A stretch of DNA of 64,000 nucleotides from Megascapheus bottae (GCA_024803745.1 JANJXV010000160.1:681001-745000), one strand, 5' to 3'; shown: positions 1-11,810, numbered from the stretch's first letter. Translations and numbers: made by a program. Notes: generated by a model not told the origin, from the sequence alone.

Positions 1-375
1 ACAGATCAGATTACAGGAAAGGAAAGGAGAATTCCCAGAAGATCAAAAGGCAGCCTGCACTTTCAGCTAAAGTCAATCACACCACCTGGAAGGACTGACT
101 TAATTTTGAAGCGTTAACTCTCACTGGAGAAAAGTTCATGAGGAAGAAAGTAGGACTCTACCTACATGACTTCCAAGGAATGAAAAAGTAAACTCCAATT
201 GGCTATAAAATGAACAAGAGAATGAGTGTGCGTGTGTGTGCGTGTGTATTTACTGACTTGGACAACAGAAAAGTCCAGAATTAGGATGGATTTCAAGTGT
301 GGTTTGCTACAGAGAGCCAAAACAGAGTTGAGTTTACTGTTTTGCAGCTCTGTTTCTCTGCAGTTCTCTTATCCA
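1..375. other. Single-copy sequence, nothing recognised
   Basis: No SINE, L1 or long simple repeat is visible apart from a short GTGTGTGT run near 228-246. The open frame that starts in this stretch (226-528, 100 codons) has no recognisable domain and runs into the CCAAT-rich old repeat, so I do not call it a gene. Confidence 0.5.
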
Positions 376-590
376 TGTCTGCACAGTGGTTTCCATCATT
401 GTAGAGTCCCAGAGAAAAGCACTGTACACTCCATGGTCCTCACCAAATATCCAAGATTCACTATGATTGGATGGGCTTATGTCACTCATCTACCCTTGAA
501 CCAATCACCTACACCAGAGAAGGGTTAGAAGCTGTTGATTGGCTGGGCTGAGTCATAGTCCATAAACATAGTGTCAGATAGAAAGAGGGG
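375..590 (-). repeat. Old interspersed repeat with paired CCAAT motifs (minus copy)
   Basis: Read on the minus strand this gives CCAGCCAATCA, then GTGATTGGTTC, then CATCCAATCAT at spacings like those of the block at about 5.95-6.39 kb read on the plus strand. The two are diverged copies of one family in opposite orientation. The layout of CCAAT boxes suggests an ancient LTR, but neither end nor any target-site duplication is visible, so the class is unresolved. Confidence 0.4.
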
Positions 591-599
591 TAGGGAAAT

Positions 600-3500
600 G
601 ACCTCCACAAAATGATCACTCTTTCAGTACACTAAGTAGTTAGGCGAGGCTAAACAGCTTCCAGGGACTCTCAAAATAGGAACAGAATTTGAGAAACGGC
701 TAGTTAAAAAAAATAATAATTTTCCCTACCAAACATTATTGTTCCACATCTCTTGCTAAAGTATGGGGATATAGAGTTAAAAATCTTGATCTTTCTTTCC
801 TTTTTTTCCTTCCTTCCTTCCTTTCCTTTCCTTCCTGTCTCTCTTTTCTCTATCAATTATAACATAAAAGTATTTTCAGAATAGTTAAGACTAGACTAGG
901 CAAACTCAAGCCTGTTGCAAAGAAAATATCATCCACGTATATAAAAACTGAAATAAGAGAGAAAAAAAGAAGGCTTGATCTATACCCACACAAAAGAAAT
1001 AAATAGCATTGTTTTGGTGTCGTTTTTCTCCTAACATCCTCTCTTTGAATATCATACATATACAAGAGGAGGAAAAAAATCTGCAATGATAAGTGAACTC
1101 CTTGGCAGAGTTCTTCTAGTCCTGTAATATCCGACAGGTTCATGAATGCCATGGACGGAACCAACCATTTTCTCCATTCCCTTCTGCATGTCTTCATTCC
1201 ACTGAAGACGGCCTCACACCCAGACAGACTTCTAACACTTTCTCGTCCTGCTCTTGTCAGACAGTGACTCTGCTGCTGAGCGTTCTGGCAGAGCAGGCAC
1301 ACTGTGGACAGGAGCCTCTCCTTTTCCCACTGATACCCGCTGCAAAGAAAGCTTTTTATATCACTTCTGAGACACTTGTTTAAGGTTTGTGCTGAAGTCT
1401 GCAAACCAAGCAGACAAGTGCTCAGATTCAGAACTCAGCAATCCCAGCAACGATGAGCTGTGGGGAGTTGGGGATTGTCGGAACTCATGGGATGTTGGAA
1501 TCTATGTGGGTTCCATTACATGATGAGGCTTGTTCAGGCAGGGAACCCGAGGGGGCCCCTATGCTGTGTGATGGGATGACAGAAAGAAGTGCCTAGCACC
1601 AACCCCAGGAATAGACAACATGGTAGATAACAGTGAAGAGTTCTTTTAGAATGTAGCAGCAAGAAAGAGGTGCCGGATATGTGTGGTCATTTATTAGTTG
1701 TTTTTTTTTTTCAAATTCGCTCAAGGAGGGGAAAAAAGTGAGGTGCAGATGGATTGGCTAGTGTATCTGACAAAAATAAAAAGAGGACTGGTTTGAGGCA
1801 GGAATGGATCCAAGGATGAAATTGTGGGTGTGAGCACTGTGTCTCTCCATCTCTTAGATGGAGTGGCCTGGACTTATGTTCATGTTCCGCACAGGCTTTC
1901 TCCAAGTGGAGGGAAATGTTTCGGGTCCCCCGGGGATCCCAGTCACCATTCTTCATTCAGCTTTGTGATATGCAATGCTTTCTTCTCTAGCAGAAATTCT
2001 AGGGAATTGCCAGAGGAGTGCTCTGATTGGCCTGGCTTAAGTAGAAAACCAACTTTTGGAACTAGAGGACTGGGGTGGCATGACATGTCAGTCTTGGGGT
2101 GCACATCTTCCTTAAGAGTAAGGCTGCCCAATTTAGCACGTAAAAAGTTACAGTGTAAGTATGGATTACACGTGATTCCTTCTCGGGGAGAAATCTGAAA
2201 CAGGGTGTCTTATGCTTTCTGAACAGTAACTGGGAAAATCACCAGGTTCCCCTGCCAGGGAAGAGAAGGATTAATTCATAAAGCGCATACATTGGGTAAA
2301 CCAAGAAACTATTGTCCTTTGGCTCCGTTTCTCTTGGACTTTTTTTCCCCATGCTGATAAGAACTTACAATTTGATGGGGAAAACTAGAAACTATGAACC
2401 AATGCTTCTCTGCTTAAAAAAAATAGAAAAAAGCTCCAGAGATTATGAGTTTGGTGGGATGTTAATAGTTCTTAAGTATAAAAGGAGTCCTGTGACCCAA
2501 AAGGCTTTAAGGAAAGAGGGGATGAACTCAGCTAATCAAATTTATCTGCTATGAGACTGTCCATTTCCAGAGTGAATTTCCCAGGGGGAAAAGGACCATG
2601 GAAACGCTTCACACAGAACAGCTTTCTGGGACTTGGATTTTGCAGAAATCATAACAAGGGCCGGGGCCAAGTGCTAACTAGCTTTATCATTAATGGGATG
2701 GATATGACACACTAAATCCTCTAGATTACTCCAGGGTATGTTTAAAGGACAAAATAAGAGGAAGTATTGATTCCAACTGTTTTCAACCATAACTAAGATG
2801 CAGGGATTGCAATGCCTCCTCCATACAAATAAAAATGTCCATCACCCAAACACGTGGACGTGTGTCCTAGACAGCCTGGCCAAGCCAAGTTCCATCATCT
2901 TTTTTTTTTTTTGCTTTGTGTATTAGCTCCTAAATTATACCTCCCAGAATGCATTGCATCAGGAAATGGCACCAATTTCTTTTGCACTCAAAGAAGGGCG
3001 CTCTCCCACTTTAGACATACCTCCCATCCCACAGATCTCTAATTTTTAGTGCTTAGATTTTGTTTTTGTCTAACATCTGGCCTGTCTTTTATTTTCACAA
3101 ATTCACAGAAATCAAGAGCTGGAGGGTTGGGAGTAAAAGGCTTTTATTCCTCTCTGCTGCTACTGTTTTGTACTTTTCTCAATGACACAGTATTCTGCAT
3201 TCCCAAGGAGCTCTCGGCTTCTTATTTTAATGCTTGTCAACCTCTGCCCCTCTGCCAAGTTTCTTCTAAGGAACAGCATCCAGAATGCTTCCATTTCCTT
3301 TGTACACCCCCCCCTCAATTCTCCACATTCTGTTTGCTTCTCCACATCCCATTGAAAATTGGATACTGGGAGTTGCCTGCTATGATAATGAACCATTCAT
3401 GTTTCAACTTGAAAAGGCATTTAAGACACCTGTTTTCATTAGTAATTATAGATAAGTGCTATGGTGGATAGTTTTTTCCCCCTTTAATTATGGTACAGAA

Positions 3501-4150
3501 AAAAAAGTCTTTAAGAAATGGAGCAATTAATTTCCTGAAACCTTACTGAGAGCAAAGTATGATGTTAGCCCTCACTTTGGGAAGTATTTGTATGTAATTG
3601 GGCTTGGCTGCTTGCAAGGGCAGGGTGGGGGGGGGAGAAGTAAATTATATTCTAGAATCATCTCTATCATATCTCAGACATGAATGACTATTTTTAATAT
3701 TTTTTGCCTGAGTTCACTCATTCATTCTACAAACACATGTTGAATGATTTTCGTGGGCCAGTAGCCTTATCAAACACTGAAAGTGCAATGACTACTTATT
3801 CATCTACTTATTCATTCAACAATTAGATAATTGCTATGCACAAAGCACTAGTATTTAAAAACAGATTGCAATTGTAAAGGTTCGGTATGACTAGGCAAAT
3901 CAGCTCTCCTAAGGGGAAAAAAATGTTCCTGTTGTCTGAGTTTGTATTCCACATCTAAGGTGGTTTTTTTTTTAATTGCATTTACATCAGGAGCAATCTA
4001 CATACTTATCGAGAGTAAGAAAGTGGTTACATGAATCATTGCAATCTACAGCCATTAATAAGCAGATAAAAGGTATTGTTATATATAGGATATAGGATAG
4101 GTGTGTATAAATGTGTTTATATAAGTATGTATGTGAGATATACATATATA
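600..4150. other. Mostly single-copy sequence, no gene seen
   Basis: About 3.5 kb without a recognisable SINE. It holds a pyrimidine-rich stretch (790-855), short T and A runs and a G9 run near 3630. The segment 3710-3795 resembles a common old mammalian repeat motif (cattcattc...caaacacatgttgaatg). A 183-codon minus frame at 853-1404 is open but matches no family I know. The chance open frames at 1711-2198 and 3049-3471 have no domains, and neighbouring frames are open over the same DNA. Confidence 0.4.
790..855. repeat. Pyrimidine-rich low-complexity tract
   Basis: Imperfect (TTCC)n/(CTTT)n run: ctttctttcc, then repeated ttcc units, then ctctcttttctc. It is interrupted and too short to call a clean microsatellite. 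Confidence 0.7.
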
Positions 4151-4164
4151 ATGAAATGGAGAGG

Positions 4165-4690
4165 CTGGGTCCAGTCGGGGCCATCTTGGCCATATAGTAG
4201 ACAGGGAATTGGGTTTAATTGATGCCATCTTATCTTCATTGTGGAGGAAGGTGATATCCTACCTCCTAGGGGAGAGGCCTGCCTGAATTCCTAGAGACTG
4301 GGGTGGAGACCTGGATGACAGGTGAGTGGACCTGTCAGTCCTATGCCTTGAACTTGAGAGACTCTTGAGTTTCCTGTGACCCTGCTCCTGACACTACTTT
4401 GACCAAGACCAGTTAAGGTGCCCTGACACCAAGCCTTATGTCCTGTGTCTCCTGGCTCCTGGCGCTTCTCCAGTCACCACGGCATCCTAGTTCAGCTCTC
4501 CTTTGGGGTTGATCTGGCTTGTCGGTATTGTTTTTCTATTCTTCCTTTCCTCCCCTGCTCTCATGGCTCAGTTTTCTGACAGTGTTAAGTATATTTGAGG
4601 GGCTACAAGTCTTTGTGACAAGACCTGGCTCTCCAATAAAGAATCCCAATTCAGCTGCTCAAAATGTGGCTTCTCTGTTTCTCAAGATTT
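4165..4690 (+). repeat. LTR-like block, possible old solo LTR
   Basis: A moderately GC-rich 500-bp block lies between AT-rich flanks. It carries an AATAAA signal at about 4637-4642 about 45 bases before a plausible CA end. It has no coding potential and resembles neither the SINEs nor the L1 here. Size, polyadenylation signal position and isolation fit an old solo LTR of an endogenous retrovirus. The TG...CA ends and the short duplication are not convincing, so this is tentative. Confidence 0.3.
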
Positions 4691-4694
4691 ATAA

Positions 4695-4920
4695 CAATAG
4701 AAAAAAGAAATATATATCTCACACATATCCTATATATCTCAGCACATCACATGTATCTTATATATATACTATATATGCACATAAGACACATATCATATGT
4801 ATGATATACACCCAATGTACAGCATGCATTTCTTCTAAGGTCATATGATATATGCTATAGTGGCTATCATATATATACATATGATAAAGATAAGTTATAT
4901 ATGTAATTATAGATATTAAA
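4695..4920. repeat. AT-rich (ATAT/CACATAT) low-complexity island
   Basis: Repeated atatat, cacatat and catatgtatgatata motifs, with several short self-complementary stretches. A type A SINE was inserted at its right edge. Confidence 0.75.
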
Positions 4921-4930
4921 TTCCTGAATG

Positions 4931-5127
4931 GGGCCGAGAGTTTGGCCCAGTGGTAGAGTGCTTGCCTAGCATGCACAAAGACCCGGGTTTGATTCCTCGG
5001 CACCACATACATAGAAAATAAAAGCCAGAAGTGGTGCTGAAGCTCAAGTGGTAGAGCTCTAGCCTTGAGAAAGTCCAAGGACAGTGCTCAGGCCCTGAGC
5101 TCAAGCCCAGGACTGGCAAAAAAAAAA
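4931..5127 (+). repeat. Type A dimeric ID-like SINE
   Basis: First unit: a tRNA-like head with box A TGGCCCAGTGG and box B GGTTTGATTCC, followed by CACATACATAGAAAA. Second unit: a shortened ID-like monomer (CTCAAGTGGTAGAGCTCTAG ... GAGCTCAAGCCC) ending GGACTGGC plus an A tail. It is flanked by direct repeats of AAATTCCTGAATG at 4918-4930 and about 5126-5138, so this is one L1-type retrotransposition event. Confidence 0.93.
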
Positions 5128-5139
5128 TTCCTGAATGGT

Positions 5140-5945
5140 GGGGGGGGGAATCTACTTTTAAGCAGTTCTGCAGCAAGCAATCACAGGCTCTGACCTTCCC
5201 AATCAATAGCCACACTTTCAGCTCCTCACATAGCTCAGCCCCGGGGCACCCATCTGCGCCTGGAATCCAGAGGCCCACAGTAGGAGGAACCGAACAGCCC
5301 CTGAAGAGGACATTTCACTATCCATCAACTTCAAGAGGCCTCCCCAGAGTCCCTAAATTCCTCCACAGCAAAGTGAGTGGAATTTTAACCAGCTGCTTGC
5401 ATGAGGAATCTATGAATATGCAACCCTCCCTCGCTTCCCTGGATTGGGGAGGGGGAGGTGAAATATCAAGAAACAGAGATAATTGGGCCCTTACATTTGA
5501 TATTCTCAGCTGTTGTTCACGGTTGGTGCAGGTTTCCTGCCTAGCAAGCTTGTGAGAGATTTAGGTCGAGGCAAATACTATGGGTATTATCCATTAGAAC
5601 AAGATCAAAAGGAAGGAGTGCATTTTTTAAAAGTCCAGTGTGCAACATGATTACTTGATGGTACTGTTAATTTTCTTCTGTGTTTTGTAACCTCTCTAGA
5701 GAGGAGTTTGCAAATACCCCGTGTTTCCATTATCCTGGGGCCAAAACAAGCCTGGGCTTACTGCATCGTAGGAGGTGGGATTCTGTGGCTCGTCATGGCG
5801 TCGCCATCTCCATCATCAGAGATGGAGAAAGGTAAGGCTTCTCCGCAGGTGAAGTTACCTGGGATTGCTGATAGACTGAATGCAACCTGACAGAGCCTCC
5901 AGAAGCAACACTGACCTTGCTGCAAAGTAGCCAGCTTCTCTTCTT
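5140..5945. other. Single-copy sequence, no gene seen
   Basis: A G9 run follows the SINE. The rest is ordinary single-copy sequence. At 5796-5833 an ATG in fair Kozak context (gtcATGg) is followed after 13 codons by a strong donor-like AAAG|GTAAGG. This is treated under findings, since no downstream exon can be identified. Confidence 0.4.
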
Positions 5946-5949
5946 TCTC

Positions 5950-6390
5950 TAGGCAACCAGGCCCATGTTTTCACGGTTTGGAGGGATGGATTGGACCCAG
6001 GATGGGTGTGTCACTCTGGGCCAGCCAATCAAAGCATCTCTTTCTCTCTGCCATGGTGATTGGATGGAAGTTGCTTATACAAGCTATTCAGAACCAATGA
6101 GAATGTAACTGGGACTGCTGTAAGGAAAATCAACCTGGAACCAGTCACCTTACCTGTTCTCCCCTCCCCAACCACAGGAAGAACTCACACCACAGATCAG
6201 TGGACTTCTCTTTCTCTCTGCTTCCCAGCTTCCACAAGGTAAGTGGCATTGTCCTGCCACATTCTCCCAACTAAGATTTATGTTCAGCCTCCTCTCAGGC
6301 CCAACACCAAGGACCAAGCCATTTCCTCCTTTACATCATTTTACCAAGTATTTTGCGACCGTAACAGAAGGCTGGCTAAGGCAGACGCTC
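5950..6390 (+). repeat. Old interspersed repeat with paired CCAAT motifs (plus copy)
   Basis: It contains GCCAGCCAATCAAAG, GTGATTGGATGG and GAACCAATGAG in the same order as the minus-strand copy at 375-590. It ends near TTTTGCGACCGTAACAGAAGGCTGGCTAA, which is like the terminal part of old mammalian LTR elements (a known pattern, recalled and not searched). No duplication is visible, so the family name is left open. Confidence 0.42.
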
Positions 6391-7130
6391 AGGACTGCAA
6401 TACCAACTCTAAGAAGAAATTTAATAAATGTTACCATCAGGATCTTGGTAACACCCCCTCAAATACTTCATTTGCTGCGAGAATATGATTTCTTAACAGA
6501 AGCAGAAGAGGTCCTAGACGGAATTGGGCTCTTCAGCATCAGTACAAAACTACTTCTGCCTTCCCATTTCCATCAAGCACCTCAATACCACACTGTTTTT
6601 GGAAGCCCAGGCTTGGAAATGAGGTTTCTGGTTTACTTTTCAATTTGCACTCAGAGGAATGTGTCATAGCCGTGGGTCACTTGAGTCACTCAGGTGCTTC
6701 CCGGAATAATGCCCAGGATGGGGGAGGAGGGGTCCTTTGGAATTGTGCTTTTGCAAAAAGTGACATCACTGAAAAGTTATCAGCAACACTTCCTCAGAGA
6801 TACCAGGAGAAGCTGTATTGTTTAGACAAATGCTAATCATTGAGGCCTCCTGCAAATTAAGAGGAAAAAGTGATAAGAAAAAAAAACATCAAGAAAGGAT
6901 CAGTGTACATTTGTAACTAGTTTTTGCAGGAAGATGTGGCCCTGACATCACTGCAGATGCAGGGGACCAGGAAGGGCAAGAGAATTGGCAGGTGGCTGTC
7001 ATCCAGTTGGCCTGGCCTGACACTGTCACAGACAAGCATATTTTGCTTGTCTGTGGAAGGCTTGGGATCTTTTTTTGGATCCTGATTTTTTAAATGCTCA
7101 CAGTCCCCTGAAAAAGACAAAGTCTTTCTG
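6390..7130. other. Single-copy sequence, no gene seen
   Basis: The overlapping frames at 6280-6669 and 6645-6836 are open by chance. The first begins inside the old repeat, and neither shows a domain, signal peptide or splice context. Confidence 0.45.
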
Positions 7131-7142
7131 ATAAGGATTTTT

Positions 7143-7415
7143 TTGTTGTTGTTTTTGTTGCTGTTTTGTTTTTGTTGTTGTCAGTTGTGGGGCTTGAACT
7201 CAGGGCCCAGGCACTGTCCCAGAGCTCTTTTGCTCAAGGCTAGCACTCCACCACCACGAGCCACAGCTACATTTCCAGTTTTTGAGTGGTTTATTGGAAG
7301 TAAGAGTCTCAAGAGGACTTTCCTGCCCAGCGTGACTTTTAATTGTGATTCTCAGACCTCGGCCCCCAGAGTAGCTACGGTTATAGACATGAGCTACTGG
7401 AAGCACCTGGCTTCC
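7143..7415 (-). repeat. Type B (B1 + dID) SINE, minus strand
   Basis: A T-rich (TTG/TTTTG)n tail precedes GGGGCTTGAACTCAGGGCC (ID-like part). Then come the linker GTGGTTTATTGGAAGTAAGAGTCTC and the B1-like head (TAGCTACGGTTATAGACATGAG). Flanking direct repeats of about 12 bp, ATAAGGATTTTT, at 7131-7142 and 7417-7428 mark the insertion. Confidence 0.9.
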
Positions 7416-7429
7416 AATAAGGATTTTTA

Positions 7430-8380
7430 AATGATGTTACTTTTAAGTTGTTTTTGCCTCAAAACAAGTGAGGGGAAAAAATGGCAGATCACTGGACCAG
7501 TTGAAAATACACCAGACAAATGCAAAAGGATCAAAAGCATGCTCATAGCAAGTCCGTCAGATAAAATGCAATTCAAGGTCAAAAGCATACATTTTTCCAA
7601 ATGAGAGATCCCTTAATTATTTATATATTTATTATTAATATTTATTCATATATTTGATAACATATTATATGTAAGATGTAACATATATAATTATATATTA
7701 TATTCATATAATTTGTATGTGACATAATGTACTAGGTATCATTATAGATTATATGTATATATCTGTGATCTTTGACCCAAACTAATAGAGTAATAAAACA
7801 TTCTGTACCTAAAGGAAGAGCATAAAGGAAAGAAATTGGGGAATGTTAGAATATGCCCCAATATGGGAGGAGGTAAAAGAATGCTAATGGGGCCTTACTA
7901 TGAAATACTATGCAGGGATTAGAATGATCTACCTATGAACTATAGCACTCGAATGACTTGCTATTGTTGGAGACTTCCCACGTCTGGACATGCCTTCTGT
8001 CCTTCTGTGAGCGATCAGCAACCACAAAACAATTGACATGGAGACAGGTAGCTTATCTCCCTGCCCTCTTATAAGTCAAAGTCTGTCCCGGAACACCAAA
8101 TAGGAAGCTCACAGTGAGATAGGGCTTAGACGAGATGTCACCTGGGGGTATTTACTTCCATTCCACCTTCTGTTTGCCCTCTCCTACTGTTCTTGCTCCA
8201 ACATAGGTGCATCTGGAGAGCAGGTCTCAAATGACCACATGCACAAGTCCCGAGTGCAAGCTCTACTCCACAAAGCACAAGCCAAGGCAGGCTGCCACAA
8301 AGTGATGGACCCTAATGATGACGACAGCACTATTTACCATGTTGATATATGAGCATACTATGGGATGCTCAATGCCTTAC
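7430..8380. other. AT-rich island plus single-copy sequence
   Basis: 7612-7770 is made largely of TATTTAT, ATTATATA and ATATGTA motifs. The remainder is single-copy; 7890-7960 has a faint resemblance to old L1 3' sequence (actatgaaatactatgcagg) but is too short to call. No gene is seen. Confidence 0.4.
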
Positions 8381-8384
8381 GTAT

Positions 8385-8520
8385 TTGTTTTTTCATATTC
8401 TCACGAACGTCTCCATAGATAGTCACGAGGAATCCCTATTTTGTAGAGGATGAACTGAAGGCTGGAAGAAGAAATCTGAATTGCCCGAGTTCATGTTGTC
8501 ACAAGTTAGCAAAGCAAGTC
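8385..8520 (-). repeat. MIR-like ancient SINE fragment
   Basis: The order 'ccctattttgtagaggatgaactgaaggc...gcccgagttcatg' parallels the MIR core (bases for 'fraction in bulk of tissue' are not present; only the conserved tRNA-SINE core is). It is heavily diverged, and strand is judged from the core order. Confidence 0.4.
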
Positions 8521-8622
8521 TTTGCTCCCAGTTGATGCTGCTCAGAGACCAGCAAAGAAGCGTCCACTCTCCAAGGTCAACTAACGCACCTCCAGACCTG
8601 CAGTACCACACTTTGATGCTGT

Positions 8623-8862
8623 AGGTTGGGTTTGGTTTGGGTTCTGTGCCCGTAATGGGGCTTACACTCAGGGTCTGGGTATGTTGTCTCTTAGCTTCAT
8701 CACTCAAGGCTAGTGCCCTCCCACTTGAGCCACTTCGGGCTTTCTGTTGGTTAACTGGAGATGAGAATCTCACAGACTTTACTCTGCAGGCTGGCTTTGA
8801 AAGCCAATCCTCAGATCCCAGCCTCCAGAGCAGCTAGGATTATAGGTGTGAGCCATTGGCAA
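8623..8862 (-). repeat. Type B SINE, minus strand
   Basis: It shows GGGGCTTACACTCAGGGTCTG, CTCAAGGCTAGTGCCCTCCCACTTGAGCCA, GAGATGAGAATCTC and the B1-like end CAGCTAGGATTATAGGTGTGAG. It is more diverged than the 7.1-kb copy, and no clean target-site duplication is found. Confidence 0.85.
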
Positions 8863-8869
8863 CTTCGTT

Positions 8870-10500
8870 GCAAGTACTAAGTTTTAAAAAGGTTATCTCA
8901 CATATTTCGCTGGGCCTTTGCATGTATCATCATCTTCATTCTTGCCACACTCCTGGGAAATGAATCGCATCCTCCCTTTCCACAAATAGGAATGTGGAAA
9001 GGTGAGAAGCTTTGCGACCAATGAGATGATGGCGGCTCGGATCCGAAACATGTGGGCTCTCTGCCTGGCCTCTCCCACCCTTTCCTCAGGTGTTATTGGG
9101 CTTCTTTTCCAATAACCAAAGAAACCAAACTTCACCCCGACAGAAGAACTAAAACAAAGCTGATTTCTCCTTACTTCCCCTAATTCCTGACATCATAGAT
9201 AAATAAAAAAGCAGTAATAAACCTGTAGGTCCTCACCTCTTAACTGATTTAAGTCCATCCCGAAAGTTACCAGGGGTGGAAATGAAATTGTCTGTTTCAT
9301 GTTTGTAATCTTGGGAGAGAAGGGGACAGTCTGAAATTGGTGTTGTAAATTGGGATCCATTTGTGTTAGCCAGGTAAGAAGTCAGCTCGTTTTCTATTTT
9401 TTTTTAATAATTTCCACAAATTTCCTTTTTGTTTTATTCTTGTGTCGATCTCTGTCTCTGTCTCTCTTCCTTCTCTCCCTTTTCATGTGCCCTCTCACAT
9501 TTTCACTTCCTATAAGAGGGATCACTGTGCCTGCACTAACATGTGCTATAAAAAAAAGCCTTTAAATGTGTATGTTGTTAAATGAAAAGAAATCGCATCT
9601 ACATCTGCCTGTGTGTCCTTGAGGTTGAAATTCCCTTTTAAAAGAGAGAATTAAATGATAAGGTTAGAGGTCTCCCGACTCCTCATAATTCTGTCTGTGA
9701 TTAAAAGCCAATAGTTTCATTATTTTGGTGATGTTCTGGGGTTTTGGGGACTTAATTCTGCCTTGTAAATTGAGGTCAGCAAGCTAGAAGAAAACTGAAA
9801 ATCCTCTGGGCTCGCTGCTATGTTCCCGAGACCAGAGTCGCTATCAGCTCTGTCCTAATGAATCTCCACTCTATTAAGTGGTTATTTGGTCTTGAAATAG
9901 GTCATTTGTAGCTCCTTCTCACTCAAGAACAGAAGGCAAACTGTTAGAGAAGAACTGGAAGAACAGAAGGTGGATTGAGACTGAAAAGGGCTCTCCTACC
10001 AAGGGCTCCATTTAATGGACTCAGAATAAAGTGCTCTGGGATGGATGGGTCTTACTGTCTAGGAGAGGACCAGGGAGAAGGATGGAGGAGGGGTGGGGTG
10101 GGGGGGGGAATCTGATCAAGATGCCTTGCCTGCATACACAGGTAGGTCAAAATGAATCCCTCTGTACAACTAATTAAAGTTAATTTTAAAGTTAGTGTGT
10201 GGGGGGGTGGGGGAGAAAGATTGTGTTGAGGTGTTTTCAGTAGGATGCTGAGAGAACTCTGACCCAGAGAAAAGGAAGTTCCTGAGGAATATTAAGTGAA
10301 TGGTACCCAAGAGTACAGATTGAGGAACATTTAGGAATTTTTAAAAAATGAGCTGTTGGTAATTAGGCAAGAAATCTCCTCAGGTGGTCGCATGAAATAT
10401 ATTACCCAAACTGAGACACTCAAAAACAAAAGGGAAGGCCATGCATCATTCACAGGAACTACCCCAGACACACTGGAACTAAATAATACTATAAGAAAAT
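8870..10500. other. Single-copy sequence, no gene seen
   Basis: No SINE or L1. Short G runs lie at 10096-10108 and 10200-10212, and 8930-9020 has a weak MIR-like stretch. 9640-9900 is AT-balanced, repeat-free sequence that could be a conserved non-coding element, but this cannot be judged without alignment. Confidence 0.4.
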
Positions 10501-10508
10501 GAGTTTCA

Positions 10509-10710
10509 GGACTGGGAGCATAGCCTAGTGGTAGAGTGTTCCCCTAGCAAACACGAAGCCCTGGGTTTGATTCCTCAGTTCCACATATACAGAAAAAGCC
10601 AGAAGTGCCTCTGTGGCTCAAGTGGCAGAGCACTAACCTTGAGCAAAAAGTGTCCAAGGACAGTGTGCAGGCCCCGAGTTCAAGCTCCAGGACTGGTTAA
10701 AAAAAAAAAA
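10509..10710 (+). repeat. Type A dimeric ID-like SINE
   Basis: Box A (TAGCCTAGTGG) and box B (GGTTTGATTCC) are recognisable. The second unit CTCAAGTGGCAGAGCACTAACC leads to GGACTGG and a 12-base A tail. Eight-base direct repeats GAGTTTCA lie at 10501-10508 and 10711-10718. Confidence 0.92.
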
Positions 10711-10719
10711 GAGTTTCAT

Positions 10720-11810
10720 GTGTACTGTTTAGGCCATAGGGTGCAGGCGTACTTTCAGCTCCTATTCCTGGGCCAAAAGCAGACATTACTAATGGATTGT
10801 GGCTTCTGTCCCTTTAAACTGGACTGTGGTCTCAAATCCATTCTCAACAGAGCCTCCCTCTTCTTCCCTACAAATCCATAGGCAGGAGCAGAGGGGAACA
10901 GATCTTTGTGGTCATTAACAACATTTATTTCCACTCTGTTCCTTTCCCCCCCCGCCCCTTTTAATCCTCCCATTTTTCTCTCTTTAGAATCTAGAATTCT
11001 ATATCGCACGTGTTAGATAAGTCTCAGAGTTTGCTTGAAAATCTTGTGCTTTTAAAAATGCTTTATGACATTTTATCAATTCACTACCTAGAACAATTAG
11101 GTACAAATAACCACCATACTCTGTTTTGTTTTGTTTTCAATTTAGGCCTGAAAAAGAAATCTTCTAGTAGATTTCCACTGGTTGGAAATTTTAAGGTTGG
11201 GATAAGTAAACATGGTCATTTTCTAAGGGAGGAGTCTGGTCTCAACCTTAGGAAATACATCAGAGAATTCCAACATGCTTGGCTAACAGTTGCTAAACTG
11301 AGTGGGCTCAGCCAAGAACAGTGGTCCAGATTTATGAGCACATACGAGGCCAACCTTCTTAGGAACACTAATATCTATCATTTGTCCGTTCTGCGAGAAA
11401 GGTCAGGGGATGTGGCAAGGACCATTTCAAGGGTCCCTGTGCCACTTGCATAAGAGACCAATGACCTGCAAACAAGGTCATCTGTTACTAAAATGGAAAG
11501 GTGCACTGGGAGCACTAGTCTAATTCCAGAGCAGTGATCTGGAGCCTGACAACAAATGCCCTGTGGCTTATATCGCTCCCCAATAAAAATGGTATTTGAT
11601 GTTATCCGAGCTAGTCATTGTAAATTAGTTTATTGCAAATGAAGATACAATTTCATGTGGAGAGCAGTAAGCTTTCTTTCTCAGACCCAACAGCCTGTGA
11701 GTTGAATGCAGTCTTTAAAAATATTTGTATTTGTTCCTTTTTCATATTTAAGACCTTATTTCAGGTTTCCAGACTTTAGTCTGGAATGATGATGGATGCT
11801 TGCATTTTAA
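10720..11810. other. Single-copy sequence with candidate regulatory motifs, no gene seen
   Basis: A 147-codon plus frame (11010-11453) is open but has no recognisable domain, and its upstream part contains a (TTTTG)n run. Downstream, TGACCT and AGGTCA half-sites are arranged as an everted repeat (11462-11480). Confidence 0.4.
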
